Shown: positions 39,945-48,285 of the stretch, in pieces | Layout of the letters: each line of letters begins with the position of its first letter | How positions within the stretch are numbered: position 1 is the stretch's first letter | Origin: Nocardiopsis sp. CNR-923 | GTDB lineage: Bacteria > Actinomycetota > Actinomycetes > Streptosporangiales > Streptosporangiaceae | Assembly (NCBI RefSeq): GCF_001942255.1 | Contig: NZ_MKKC01000074.1 | Span: forward strand, 1 to 64,000 | Length of the DNA: 64,000 nucleotides | Reading direction: 5' to 3' | Notes under the pieces: model-generated | The model's input: the letters and a program-made list of their open reading frames with translations, nothing else | What the model was told of the DNA's origin: nothing | Databases searched by the model: none | Position numbers and translations under genes: made by a program

Positions 39945-40987
39945 CAGCCTTCCAGCCCGGAGACCGGGTCGCGTCCGTCCTCGGCGAGGATGGCGTCGAG
40001 CGGGTCCAGGGCGTAGATTCCGGTCAGGTCGACGGGTTCGAGCAGGCCGGCGGCCTCGGCGCGCTCGGCTCCGGTGAACAGCGACGGGGCGACGGGGTCG
40101 ACGGTGAAGGTGATCCGGTCGAAGGCCGCGGAGGCGATCTCGTCCGGCAGCCGGGAGCCGGTGATCGCCTCCAGGTGGTCGTTGGCCGACCGCCGGGCCT
40201 CGTCGGGGTGGGCGTTGATCCAGTCGACGGTCGCCAGGTGGCCGCGCAGGAGGTCCTCGACCAGGTCCGGTTCGCGGTCGAGGAACTCGGCGCTGACCAC
40301 CAGGTGGGCGGTGACGAAGGCGCCGCCGGTCTCGGTCCAGGTGTCGGCCTCGTCGACGAGCAGGTGGGCGTCGTCGCGGGTGAGCAGGCGGCTCAGGTGG
40401 GGCTCGGGCAGCCAGGCGCCGTCGATCTCGCCGAGGTCGAAGGCGTCCACGATCTCCGCGGGCGCCTGAGGGAGGATGGACAGGTCGCCGCCTCCGGCGG
40501 TGTCCACGTCCCAGCCCTGGTCGGCCGCGAACGAACGCAGCGCCACGTCCTGGGTGTTGCCGAGTTGCGGGCTGGCGACGGTGGCGCCGCGCAGATCGTC
40601 GACGTCCTCGATGTCCTCTCGGGTGACCAGGCCCGCGCCGCCGGAGGCCGCTCCGGCGATGACGTGCAGCGCCTGCCCCTCGGACTGGGCCCAGCCGTTC
40701 ACGGCGGGGTTGGGGCCGACGAAGGCGGCGTCGACCTCCCCGGAGAACACGGCGTTGATCGCGTCCGGGCCCGCGTTGAAGACCCGCGTGTCGAAGGCGA
40801 CGCCCTCGCCGAGGGCGTCGCCGAGGGTTCCCCGCTCCACCCCGACCAGGGCCGGGGCGTGGGTGATGTTGGGGAAGTAGCCCAGTGTCAGGGAGGGCCC
40901 GTCGTCCTCCGCGAGCGCGCCGCAGCCGGTGGCGGCCATGGCCACGCAGGCGGCGAGCGCTCCCGTCAGGCGCGAGGGCGGTCGCAT
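39944..40987 (-). CDS. ABC transporter substrate-binding lipoprotein, SsuA/TauA/NrtA type
   Basis: 347 residues. Signal peptide with lipobox MAATGC at about 17-22 (lipid anchor on Cys22). The mature part starts [21 protein letters not shown], the group signature. [26 protein letters not shown] and [30 protein letters not shown] follow. It should capture aliphatic sulfonates, taurine, nitrate or a related anion outside the cell; the exact ligand cannot be read. ATG 40987 follows AAAGGGG. First gene of the operon, with an AT-rich palindrome about 35-60 bp upstream. Confidence 0.92.
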   Translation of the reverse strand: MRPPSRLTGALAACVAMAATGCGALAEDDGPSLTLGYFPNITHAPALVGVERGTLGDALGEGVAFDTRVFNAGPDAINAVFSGEVDAAFVGPNPAVNGWAQSEGQALHVIAGAASGGAGLVTREDIEDVDDLRGATVASPQLGNTQDVALRSFAADQGWDVDTAGGGDLSILPQAPAEIVDAFDLGEIDGAWLPEPHLSRLLTRDDAHLLVDEADTWTETGGAFVTAHLVVSAEFLDREPDLVEDLLRGHLATVDWINAHPDEARRSANDHLEAITGSRLPDEIASAAFDRITFTVDPVAPSLFTGAERAEAAGLLEPVDLTGIYALDPLDAILAEDGRDPVSGLEG

Positions 40988-41021
40988 GTGGGCCCCTTTC
41001 CGGCCGCTGTCGAGGTCTCAT

Positions 41022-41046
41022 AAAACTCTACTTAATAAGTAGGTTT
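41022..41046 (-). promoter_or_regulatory. AT-rich palindromic operator of the ABC operon
   Basis: CTACTTA-A-TAAGTAG (41028-41042) flanked by AAAAC and GTTTT, a near-perfect inverted repeat. It is the only AT-rich patch in the region and lies where the promoter of the binding-protein gene is expected. A similar CCTAC-type repeat precedes metQ. Confidence 0.6.
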
Positions 41047-41231
41047 TGTGGAACCCGGCCCCGAGAGGCCGCGATGGTCACAACCAGCCCGAACGGCACG
41101 GGACAGCTCGCACGCACAACCCCACCCCCGAAGAAAATCGCAGGTCAGGCAGGTTGGCGAGGACGACACCCCGAGTGTGGGCCACGCGCCGCGCGACCTC
41201 GCCCGCGCGCCGAGCCCACCGACCGCCTCAC

Positions 41232-41247
41232 AGTGATCTGCATCACA
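41232..41247. promoter_or_regulatory. CRP-like site
   Basis: AGTGA-TCTGCA-TCACA matches the TGTGA-N6-TCACA consensus at nine of ten positions. It lies in the 356-bp region between the metQ terminator and the ABC operon, about 245 bp upstream of the latter's first gene. The rest of that region shows no gene. Confidence 0.4.
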
Positions 41248-41272
41248 CCAGAGATGGTCCCAGAACACGGGA

Positions 41273-41308
41273 CGAGGGCGGCGGAGCCGGGGAGCTCCGC
41301 CGCCCTCG
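41273..41308 (-). terminator. Hairpin terminator of metQ
   Basis: CGAGGGCGGCGGAGC (41273-41287) pairs with GCTCCGCCGCCCTCG (41294-41308) around 6 nt. Confidence 0.75.
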
Positions 41309-41343
41309 CGGGGGCACGGTGGGGCGCGGGGCGCCCGTGGTCG

Positions 41344-42219
41344 TTACTCGGCGGCCGGGGCCGCGGCCTCCACGACCGCGCCGTCGGCGTCGACCGGGAG
41401 GACGACGCCCTCCCAGGTGCTCTGCACGTACGCCAGGACGCGCTCGTCGTGCAGGAGCTCGACCAGCTGGAGGATCCGCTCGTCCTCGGCGTTCTCCGCC
41501 AGGGTCACCAGTCCGTTGGCGTAGGTCTCGACGTAGTCCCCACCCTCGGGCTCCCAGGCCAGGATGTTGGCGTCCTCGGTCAGCCCGGCCCCGATCGCGT
41601 AGTTGCCGTTGACGACCGCGGCGTCCACGTCGGCGATCGAACGCGGGAGCTGGGCGGCCTCCAGCGGGGTGACGACGAGGTCCCGGGGGTTGTCGGCGAT
41701 GTCGTTCTCGGTGGCCGTCTCGCCGGCCTCCGGGTCGACGGTCACCAGCCCCTCGGCTTGGAGGATGCGCAGGGCGCGGTTGAGGTTGGCCGGATCGTTG
41801 GGGACCGCGATCTCGGCGCCCTCGGGCAGGTCGTCGACGGACTCGACGTCCTGCGAGTACAGACCGAGCCGCTCGATGTGCACGTCGGTGACGTAGGCGA
41901 ACTCCGCGTCGGGGCCGTTCTCCCGCCACTCGGCGAGGAAGGCGCGGTGCTGGAAGTAGTTGGCGTCCAGCTCGCCCTCGGCCAGGGCGGCGTTGGGGGT
42001 GTTGTAGTCGGAGATCTCCTCGATCCGCAGGTCCAGACCGGCCTCCTCGGCCAGGTTCTCGTCGACGAAGGAGAGGATGTCGCCGTGCGGCACGGGGCTG
42101 ACACCGATCCGGAGCGCCCCGTCCTCGGCGGCCTCGCTGGCGGCCTGCTCGCTGGGGGCGCCGCAGGCGGAGAGCGCCAGGGTGACGGCGGTGGCGATGA
42201 CGGTCGGGGTCATGCGCAT
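41344..42219 (-). CDS. metQ: MetQ/NlpA-family methionine-binding lipoprotein
   Basis: 291 residues. Lipobox LALSAC (about residue 18) follows a short signal. The core carries LRIGVSPVPHGDILSFV, NYFQHRAFLAEW, VHIERLGLYSQDVESVDDLPEGAEIAVPNDPANLNRALRILQAEGLV and DVDAAVVNGNYAIGAGL, all typical of MetQ, the D/L-methionine receptor of MetNIQ. No metN or metI is next to it, so it is an orphan that must use a distant ABC core, or the neighbouring sulfonate-type system by inference. ATG 42219 follows AAGGAG; ATG 42240 is an alternative. Confidence 0.9.
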   Translation of the reverse strand: MRMTPTVIATAVTLALSACGAPSEQAASEAAEDGALRIGVSPVPHGDILSFVDENLAEEAGLDLRIEEISDYNTPNAALAEGELDANYFQHRAFLAEWRENGPDAEFAYVTDVHIERLGLYSQDVESVDDLPEGAEIAVPNDPANLNRALRILQAEGLVTVDPEAGETATENDIADNPRDLVVTPLEAAQLPRSIADVDAAVVNGNYAIGAGLTEDANILAWEPEGGDYVETYANGLVTLAENAEDERILQLVELLHDERVLAYVQSTWEGVVLPVDADGAVVEAAAPAAE

Positions 42220-42663
42220 GGTGCGCTCCTTCGTGATCATGGGGTGGCGGATCGGGGAGGGATCCGGGGTCGGCGGGAGTCCGGCCGCCCGTGCTGCCCG
42301 GACACCTGTGGGCGTGCCTGGAACGAGGCTATCCCACCGTTTTGGTAGGAAATTACGTTCCACCCGACACGGAAGGTGGGATGTCCCACACGAGGACGAC
42401 CCGATGAGGGGCCCACCCCTGCGGCCACCGCGGCACCGACCGCGACTTCCGGCCCGCGCGGCCTCGGCCCCGCTGGCCGGGGTAACGCACCGCTGGAGGC
42501 GGCGACGCGTCGGACTGGAGGACGCCGTCGACGCGCATCCGTTGGGGCGGGGACGCAAGAGTCACACCACTCGGCGGGGCACCATCCGGTGAGAGGCGGA
42601 GCATGCACGCTTCTGTACATTCGACCGATGACGTCTTCACACCCCCCAGCGAGAACAGTGAGC
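42220..42663. promoter_or_regulatory. metQ upstream region with CCTAC-type inverted repeat
   Basis: Holds TCCCACC-N5-GGTAGGA (42332-42350), an imperfect palindrome beside an AT-rich patch, and a second palindrome GTGGGATGTCCCAC (42376-42389). The first resembles the site before the sulfonate-type operon. No SAM riboswitch was recognised. No gene is seen in the rest of the 444 bases. Confidence 0.45.
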
Positions 42664-43613
42664 ATGCACGACACCAGACTTCGGCCGCTCGGCCGCTCCG
42701 ACCTGCGGGTCTCCCGGCTCTGCCTGGGCGGCAACGTCTTCGGGTGGACCTCCGACGAGACGGACTCGTTCCGCGTCCTGGACGCCTACACGGCGGCCGG
42801 AGGGAACATCGTCGACACCGCTGACTCCTACTCCGCCTGGGCCGAGGGACACCGGGGCGGCGAATCGGAGACCGTCATCGGCGCTTGGCTGGACGCGCGC
42901 GGACGCCGCGACGACCTGGTCATCGCGACCAAGGTCAGCCAGCACCCCGAGTTCCGCGGCCTGTCCGGCGCCAACGTCCGCGCGGCGGCCCACACCTCCC
43001 TCAAGCGGCTGGGCGTGGAGACCATCGACCTGTACTACGCGCACTTCGACGACCCCGCCACCCCGCTGGCCGAGAGCGCGGAGGCCTTCTCGTCCCTGGT
43101 CGACGAGGGAGTCATCCGGCACATCGGACTGTCCAACCACAGCCCCGACGGATCCGGGAGTGGCTGGAGGTCTGCGCGGACCACGGCCTGCACGCCCCGG
43201 TGTGCGTGCAGCCGCACTACAACCTCGTGGAACGCGGCATCGAGGCGGACCTGGTCCCCCTCGCGCGCGAGCACGGCCTGGCCCTGCTGCCGTACTTCGG
43301 CCTGGCCAAGGGCTTCCTCACCGGCAAGTACCGCCAGGGAGGTCCCGACGTGGACAGCCCGCGCGCGGACCGCGCCCGCGCCTACCTCGACGGCCCGCGC
43401 GGCGAGCGCGTGCTGGCGGTCCTGGACGCGGTCGCGGCCGAGCGCGGCGTGGCCCCGGCGGCCGTCGCCCTGGCGTGGCTGGCCGACCGTCCGGGCGTGA
43501 CGTCCGCGATCGCGAGCGCCCGCGACCTGGCCCAAATGGAGGACCTGCTCCCGGTCGTGGGTCTGGAGCTGACCGAGGAGGAGTCGGCGCGGCTGACGCG
43601 GGCCTCCGCCTGA
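42664..43613 (+). CDS. Aldo/keto reductase, YajO/perakine-reductase type (one frame break)
   Basis: About 316 residues. N-terminal LRPLGRSDLRVSRLCLGGNVFGW; catalytic Asp/Tyr in GGNIVDTADSYSAWAEGHRGGESE; Lys in DLVIATKVSQHP; His in DLYYAHFDDPATP. The NADP end reads RPGVTSAIASARDLAQMEDLLPVVGLELTEEESARL. The second half lies in another frame after 43150 (GACGGATCCGGG lacks one C; corrected SPDRIREWLEVC), giving 951 nt. ATG 42664 has only a weak purine-rich leader. Confidence 0.87.
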
Positions 43614-43730
43614 TCCGCGCGTGCGAGGACTCCGTGGACGACGCCACGTCCACGGGTGGACGTGCTCCGGTCCGAGACGGGGCGTACGGGGAGCCCTCGG
43701 CGCGCGCCGCTCCTGGCAAGAGCCGGGGGC

Positions 43731-43898
43731 TCAGGCCGGTTCCGGCTCGGGCTCGGGCTCCGGCGGGTCGGGGACCGGGCCGGGCGGCCTCGGCGGTTCC
43801 GGGGCGGGCGGGGGCGTCGGCACGGGCGTCGGTGGGAACGGATCCGGCGGCATCGGGTCGGGATAGCGCGGGGCCGTGTCCCGGGGGCGTGTGTCCAT
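43731..43898 (-). CDS. Small proline-rich protein
   Basis: 55 residues, nearly half Pro, ending in a Pro-Glu repeat (PPEPEPEPEPA). No signal peptide, TM segment or family recognised. ATG 43898 is preceded by AGGAGGG at ideal spacing, which argues that it is really translated. It stands alone, minus strand, between the aldo/keto reductase gene and a small plus-strand frame. Confidence 0.55.
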   Translation of the reverse strand: MDTRPRDTAPRYPDPMPPDPFPPTPVPTPPPAPEPPRPPGPVPDPPEPEPEPEPA

Positions 43899-44057
43899 GG
43901 TCCGCCCTCCTCCCTGGACGTCATGCCGGGGACGTAGGCCGTCTACCCGCGGCGCACGGCCCGGAAACACGATCGGAGTCCGCCCCGGAGGAGACCGGGC
44001 GCACGAGGGGTCCGTCTCCCGAGCGGGGGGCGGGACCCTGGAGTGTCCGGCACTCGG
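43899..44057. other. Short spacer, promoter region of the proline-rich gene
   Basis: No gene seen; GC-rich, no clear -10/-35 pair. Confidence 0.3.
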
Positions 44058-44300
44058 ATGGCTGACCGGCGTGCTGGTGGCGCTGGCCGCCCGATCGCGC
44101 TGATCCTTCCCGTGGTCGCGGCCCCGAGCCTCGAAGAGGCACGCGCGTGGCGCGACGTGCGCTCTCCGGACCACTGGGACGAGGGACCGGACGGTCGGCG
44201 ACACCCGACCGGATGGGAGGAGCCCGCGGAACCGGACCGGTGGACCGGGCGCGAGGACGACGATCCCCCTCCGGCCGACCGCGGCCCGCCCCGAGTCTGA
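44058..44300 (+). CDS. Small acidic protein (doubtful)
   Basis: 80 residues: a short hydrophobic stretch (PIALILPVVAA) and a hydrophilic tail rich in Asp, Glu, Arg and Pro (SLEEARAWRDVRSPDHWDEGPDGRRHPTG). The beginning looks wrong for a membrane helix, and the neighbouring frame reads GWLTGVLVALAA just before it, so a helix may be split by a frame break. No ribosome site. Weak call. Confidence 0.35.
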   Translation: MADRRAGGAGRPIALILPVVAAPSLEEARAWRDVRSPDHWDEGPDGRRHPTGWEEPAEPDRWTGREDDDPPPADRGPPRV

Positions 44301-44307
44301 GGGCGGG

Positions 44308-44862
44308 TCAGGAGCTCTCCGCTGCCCGGGTACGGGCGTGGTGCCGCGCGGCCTTGGCCCGGTTGCCGCACCCGGCCATGGAGCACCAACGGCGCGTTCC
44401 GTTCCTGGACGTGTCGAAGAAGTGCAGGACGCAGGCGGGGTTGGCGCATCCGCGGACGCGGTCCGGCGAGGCGAGCAGGTCGAGGTAGTCGGTGGCCGCG
44501 ATCCAGGCGGGGCCCCAGGACGGATCGTCGAACCGAACGGTGACCGTCGGCGTGCCCCCGCGCAGCGCCCTGCGCACGGCGCCGTGGTCGAGGACCTCGT
44601 TGAGCCGCGCGGTGGCCCCGGCGTCGGCGGGCGCGTCCACCAGGACGCCCAGCGCGTCGCGGGCGAGCAGCGCCCGCTCCAGCGTGGCCGGGGCGGCGTC
44701 GAACCGCGCGTCCAGGCCAGCCTCGCCGAGCCACTGGCGCAGTCCCCGCACACCGTCGAGCAGGTCGTGGAGGGTCGCGCCCTCCACCCAGCGCGTGTTG
44801 AGCAGGTCCATGGCGACCGGTTCGCCGACGAGCGGCCTTCGCCTGCTGGCCGTCGGGGCCAT
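44308..44862 (-). CDS. CGNR zinc-finger/ABATE-domain protein
   Basis: 184 residues. N-terminal ABATE domain (VGEPVAMDLLNTRWVEGATLHDLLDGVRGLRQWL) and C-terminal CGNR zinc finger (RGCANPACVLHFFDTSRNGTRRWCSMAGCGNRAKAARHHAR, Cys4). Widespread in actinomycetes as putative stress-related regulators; DNA binding is inferred. ATG 44862 follows GGAGCGGAGGG. It is divergent from a decayed VOC/PPOX remnant across an AT-rich 70-bp spacer. Confidence 0.88.
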   Translation of the reverse strand: MAPTASRRRPLVGEPVAMDLLNTRWVEGATLHDLLDGVRGLRQWLGEAGLDARFDAAPATLERALLARDALGVLVDAPADAGATARLNEVLDHGAVRRALRGGTPTVTVRFDDPSWGPAWIAATDYLDLLASPDRVRGCANPACVLHFFDTSRNGTRRWCSMAGCGNRAKAARHHARTRAAESS

Positions 44863-44936
44863 CGTCCCTCCGCTCCGTGGGTCGTCGGTCCGCGTGCGCG
44901 GGACCGCCCGGATCGTACCAGGAAGCTGTATAACCA

Positions 44937-45530
44937 GTGAGAATCTTTTTGGGGGGTTTGCATCCTCCGCTGATAACCCTCGAAGTCACTTCCTCCGGCT
45001 TCCAGGTGGAGTCGGTCGACGACGTCCGTGCCAACGAGGCGCGGCTCCTGGACGCGGCCGTGGAGTTCGCCCACGACGGCGTGGTCCCGCACGGCGAGGG
45101 CGTCTCCTCCGGCGGCGCGTTCTTCCACGACCCCGACGGCATCCGCCTGGAGATCTCCGCCCCCACCGGGGTCGAGGACGCCGAGGCCCCGATGCCCGCA
45201 GCTCCGACCTGCGGATTCTTCTCGACGCTCGACAGTTCGCGCACGCGCGGCGCCCGGCGCCGCGCCCGCCGCGCAGGGACGTCGCGATGCCCACCTACCA
45301 CCGGGGAGAGCGGGCGGTCCAGCGCCGCGGCGGTCTGCCCGAGGCGGACGACTCGCACGGGGCCCAGCGGTCGGTCGAGTTCGCGGTGGAGGAGGTCGTC
45401 GCCACCGCGCGCGGGGCCGCGCTCCGCCGTGGAGCCCGAGTGCTCCCGCGCCAACCCGCCGGTCGCCGTCGCCCGCTCCCGCTGGGCGCCAGGCGGGGAC
45501 CCGGCGCGCGGGCCGCGTCGCCGTGCCTGA
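44937..45530 (+). pseudogene. Remnants of a VOC-fold protein and a PPOX-type flavin protein
   Basis: The left part encodes only the C-terminal half of a glyoxalase/VOC domain (DDVRANEARLLDAAVEFAHDGVVPHGEGVSSGGAFFHDPDGIRLEISAPTG). In another frame from 45287 follows MPTYHRGERAVQRRGGLPEADDSHGAQRS, the N-terminus of a pyridoxamine-phosphate-oxidase-like protein, which then degenerates. No single-base correction restores either gene, so this looks like real decay by deletion. Confidence 0.5.
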
Positions 45531-45569
45531 CAGGATGCGGTGAACACGATCGGGCGTCGGGAGGACGAG

Positions 45570-46354
45570 ATGGATCTGGGGATCGCGGGCAAGGTCGCGC
45601 TGGTGACCGCCGCCAGTTCCGGGCTGGGCCGCGCCATGGCCGTCGCCCTGGCCGCCGAGGGCGTCGACGTGGCCGTCACCGGCCGCGACCGGGAGCGGCT
45701 GGACGGCACGGTCGCGGCCTGCGCCGCACACGGCGTCCGGGCCACCGGGCTGATCTGGGACCTGTCCGAGCACGGCCGGGCCGGTGAGATCGCCGCGCGG
45801 GCCGCCGAGGAGCTGGGCCCGGTCGACATCCTGGTCAACAACACCGGCGGTCCCCCGCCCACCCCCGCCCTCGGACAGGACGCGCGACTGTGGCGGGACC
45901 AGTACGCGGCGATGGTCCTGCCGGTCATCGAGCTGACCGACGCGTGGTGGGCGGCATGCGCGAACGCCGCTGGGGCCGAATCATCACGAGCACGTCGTCG
46001 GGGGCGATCGCGCCGATCCCGGGCCTCGGCGTCTCCAACACCCTGCGCTCGTCGTTGCACGCCTGGTCCAAGACCGTGGCGCGCGAGGTCGCGCCGTTCG
46101 GGGTGACGGCCAACGTCATCGTGCCGGGGAGGGTGTCCACCGCGCGCACCGAGGCCCTCGACCGGGCCCGGGCCGAGCGCGAGGGGCTGACCGTCGCGCG
46201 GGTCGAGGCGGACGCTCGCTCCGCGATCCCGGTCGGGCGCTACGGCGACCCGCAGGAGTACGGCGCGGTGGCCGCCTTCCTGGCCAGCGAGCGGGCCGCC
46301 TACGTCACCGGGTCGACAGTCCGCGTCGACGGTGGACAGATCCCGACCGTCTGA
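45570..46354 (+). CDS. Short-chain dehydrogenase/reductase (one frame break)
   Basis: About 261 residues. NAD(P) loop VTAASSGLGRAMAVALA (TGxxxGxG type), VDILVNNTGGPPP, catalytic Ser in RIITSTSSGAIAPIPG; the usual YxxxK is replaced by LHAWSKTVARE (Trp for Tyr region, Lys present), a known variation of a 3-oxoacyl-reductase-like subgroup. The C-terminus is YVTGSTVRVDGGQIPTV. The break near 45945 (GACGCGTGGTGG lacks a G) is restored as VVGGMRERRWGRI, with 786 nt in total. ATG 45570 follows GGGAGG. Confidence 0.88.
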
Positions 46355-46475
46355 CCCGCCCCCGGACAGGTGAAATCCGGGCAAACGTGCAACAAGTCCC
46401 CATTTCCTCCGCTTCTCGCGCACACCCGAATGTTTCGCTGGAGTGGCACGGGACGGCGGACGCGGAGGGGGCGCC

Positions 46476-47090
46476 ATGGCGGACACGGACGAGCGGAAAC
46501 CCGGCGCGGCGCCGTCACGGCCTGCGCGCGGAGCCTGGGTCCCGTTGGGCGCGGCCACGGCGGTGATCGTCCTGCTGGTCACCGTCTGGCCGCTGCTGAA
46601 CGCGATCCTTCCCGGTACCGAGGACGTCCGCGCAGGTCAGACGAGGCGGATCAGCGCCGAAGGCGGGTACGAGGCGGCGCTGACCTTCGACCGGGGCGGG
46701 TGGGCGCTGCACCCCGACGCCAGCGCGGCCGACCGGACGTACCTGTTCACCCGGGGCCCGGTCGAACTGACCGTCCGCTCCGTCGTCCCCTTGGAGGAGA
46801 CGCGGCCCAGCGCCGCCGATCTCTGGCACGGGCTGGGCCGGATCGTGCGCACCGACGACCCCGCCGCCCACCTGGGCGACCCCGAACCCGTGGCCGCCGA
46901 CGACGGGACACCGGGGCTGACGGGTTCCCTGCACGGCGCCGAGGAGGGGGCGGCCGCCGTCTACCCCTCGCCCGACGGAGTGTTCGCCGTGGAGATGGTT
47001 CTGGCCGGGCCGGACGCCACCTCTTCGGACCTGGCCGCGGTCGCGGACGTCCTGCGCTCGGTAACGTTCACGGAGAAGGGGTCCGCATGA
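46476..47090 (+). CDS. Single-pass membrane-anchored protein of unknown function
   Basis: 204 residues: cytosolic N-terminus, TM helix at about 24-43 (VPLGAATAVIVLLVTVWPLL), then an extracellular domain with no family recognised (YEAALTFDRGGWALHPDASAADRTYLFTRGPVELTV...). The fold looks like a beta-rich lipoprotein-like domain with a conserved end (AVADVLRSVTFTEKG). ATG 46476 follows GGAGGGGG. Its stop overlaps the start of the PrsW-type gene (ATGA), so the two are co-translated and may function together, for example as substrate/regulator and protease. Confidence 0.72.
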   Translation: MADTDERKPGAAPSRPARGAWVPLGAATAVIVLLVTVWPLLNAILPGTEDVRAGQTRRISAEGGYEAALTFDRGGWALHPDASAADRTYLFTRGPVELTVRSVVPLEETRPSAADLWHGLGRIVRTDDPAAHLGDPEPVAADDGTPGLTGSLHGAEEGAAAVYPSPDGVFAVEMVLAGPDATSSDLAAVADVLRSVTFTEKGSA

Positions 47091-48214
47091 ACCGCGCGCC
47101 GCGCGACCACCGCGAGGCGGCGGCCGGGCTCGGCCGACCGCGCCCCGCCGGGCACACGGCCCACACCCACGCGTTCCCCGGTCGGCGCCCGCCCGGAGCC
47201 CGGCTGCCCGCGCTGGTGGGCGCCGCCGTGTTCGCGCTGGCCTGCCTGGCGGGCCTCGCCGTCCTGGTGCTCCAGCTCTGGGTGCGCGTCCTGGTCTTCC
47301 CGTGGGCGTCGGCGCTCGCCCTGGCCTTCGCGGTGGCCACGTGCGCGTTCGGGTTCTGGATCCTGCGCCGGATCCGCCCGGTGCGCCCGCCCGACACGAC
47401 CGCCAGCGCGGTCGCCACCGTGTGGGGGCTGACCGCCGCCACGGGAACGGGCATCGTCGCCAACGGAGGTCTCAGCGGCATCTGGAACAACGTCCTGGGC
47501 CTGGAGGCGACGGGCGTCTGGGGTGCGGCGCTGACCGCGCCGGTCAACGAGGAGCTGCTCAAGCTCGCGGGGATCGTCCTGGTCGCGGTCATCCTCCCGC
47601 ACGCGCTGCGCGGCCCCGTGGACGGCTTCGTGCTCGGCGCCCTCGTCGGGCTCGGGTTCGAGGTCACGGAGAACGTCGTCTACGGGTTCCAGGCCATCAC
47701 CCAGACCGGCGCCACCGCCCCGGCCCTGTCGGTCGCGACATCGGCCGTGGTGCGCGTCGGCCTCACGGGTCTGGGGTCGCACTGGGCGATGTCGGCCGTG
47801 GCCGGTACCGCCGTAGGGCTACTGGCCGTCGCCGGTTGGCGCCCCGACCGGCGGCGCGCGGTCGGGGCGGCGCTGCTCGTGCTGCTCGCCATCGCCCAGC
47901 ACTGGCTGCTCGACGCACCGCTGTTCGGCCACGGACTGGCCGCCGTGCTGGTGAGGGTCGCGCTCATCTTCGGCTGCACCATGGCCGTGTACGCCGTGGT
48001 GCGGCACTCCTACCGACGCCGGGTACGGCGCGCGCTCGCCGACGAGGGAGCGGCCGTGGGCATGCGGCCCTCGGCGGCCGTCGCCCTGGCCACGCGCCAG
48101 GGGCGGCGGCGGGCCGCCCAGGCCGTCGCGCTCCCCGAACGTCCCGCCGTGGTGGACCGCCAGGAGCGGATTTTGGCGCTCGCCGAGGCTCGGGCCGCGC
48201 GCCACGAGGGGTGA
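47087..48214 (+). CDS. PrsW-family intramembrane metalloprotease
   Basis: 375 residues, about eight helices. The family motifs are in place: PVNEELLKLAGI (Glu-Glu), GFVLGALVGLGFEVTENVVYGF (second Glu motif), TGLGSHWAMSAVAG (His) and QHWLLDAPLF (His/Asp). PrsW of Bacillus cleaves an anti-sigma factor; actinobacterial paralogues have unknown targets. The basic C-terminal tail is cytosolic. It begins within the stop of the upstream membrane-anchored gene. A dispersed repeat follows directly. Confidence 0.85.
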   Translation: MNRAPRDHREAAAGLGRPRPAGHTAHTHAFPGRRPPGARLPALVGAAVFALACLAGLAVLVLQLWVRVLVFPWASALALAFAVATCAFGFWILRRIRPVRPPDTTASAVATVWGLTAATGTGIVANGGLSGIWNNVLGLEATGVWGAALTAPVNEELLKLAGIVLVAVILPHALRGPVDGFVLGALVGLGFEVTENVVYGFQAITQTGATAPALSVATSAVVRVGLTGLGSHWAMSAVAGTAVGLLAVAGWRPDRRRAVGAALLVLLAIAQHWLLDAPLFGHGLAAVLVRVALIFGCTMAVYAVVRHSYRRRVRRALADEGAAVGMRPSAAVALATRQGRRRAAQAVALPERPAVVDRQERILALAEARAARHEG

Positions 48215-48227
48215 GAGCCCGCTGTGG

Positions 48228-48285
48228 GGCGTGCGCCGCGGACGCGTACCGCGCAGCGCGACGGGCGGCATCCACGGCACACGTC
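48228..48285 (+). repeat. Copy of a dispersed palindromic element (one of three)
   Basis: CGTGCGCCG (about 48230) pairs with CGGCACACG (48274-48282) with one mismatch. Inside lies GGACGCGTACCGCGCAGCGC and the core GACGGGCGGCATC. It lies between the PrsW stop and the converging RibD-like stop, touching the latter. Confidence 0.65.

Noticed and set aside
42220-42350. Possible SAM riboswitch upstream of metQ
   Set aside because: I could not fold a SAM-I, SAM-IV or SAM-II core; only simple inverted repeats are present.
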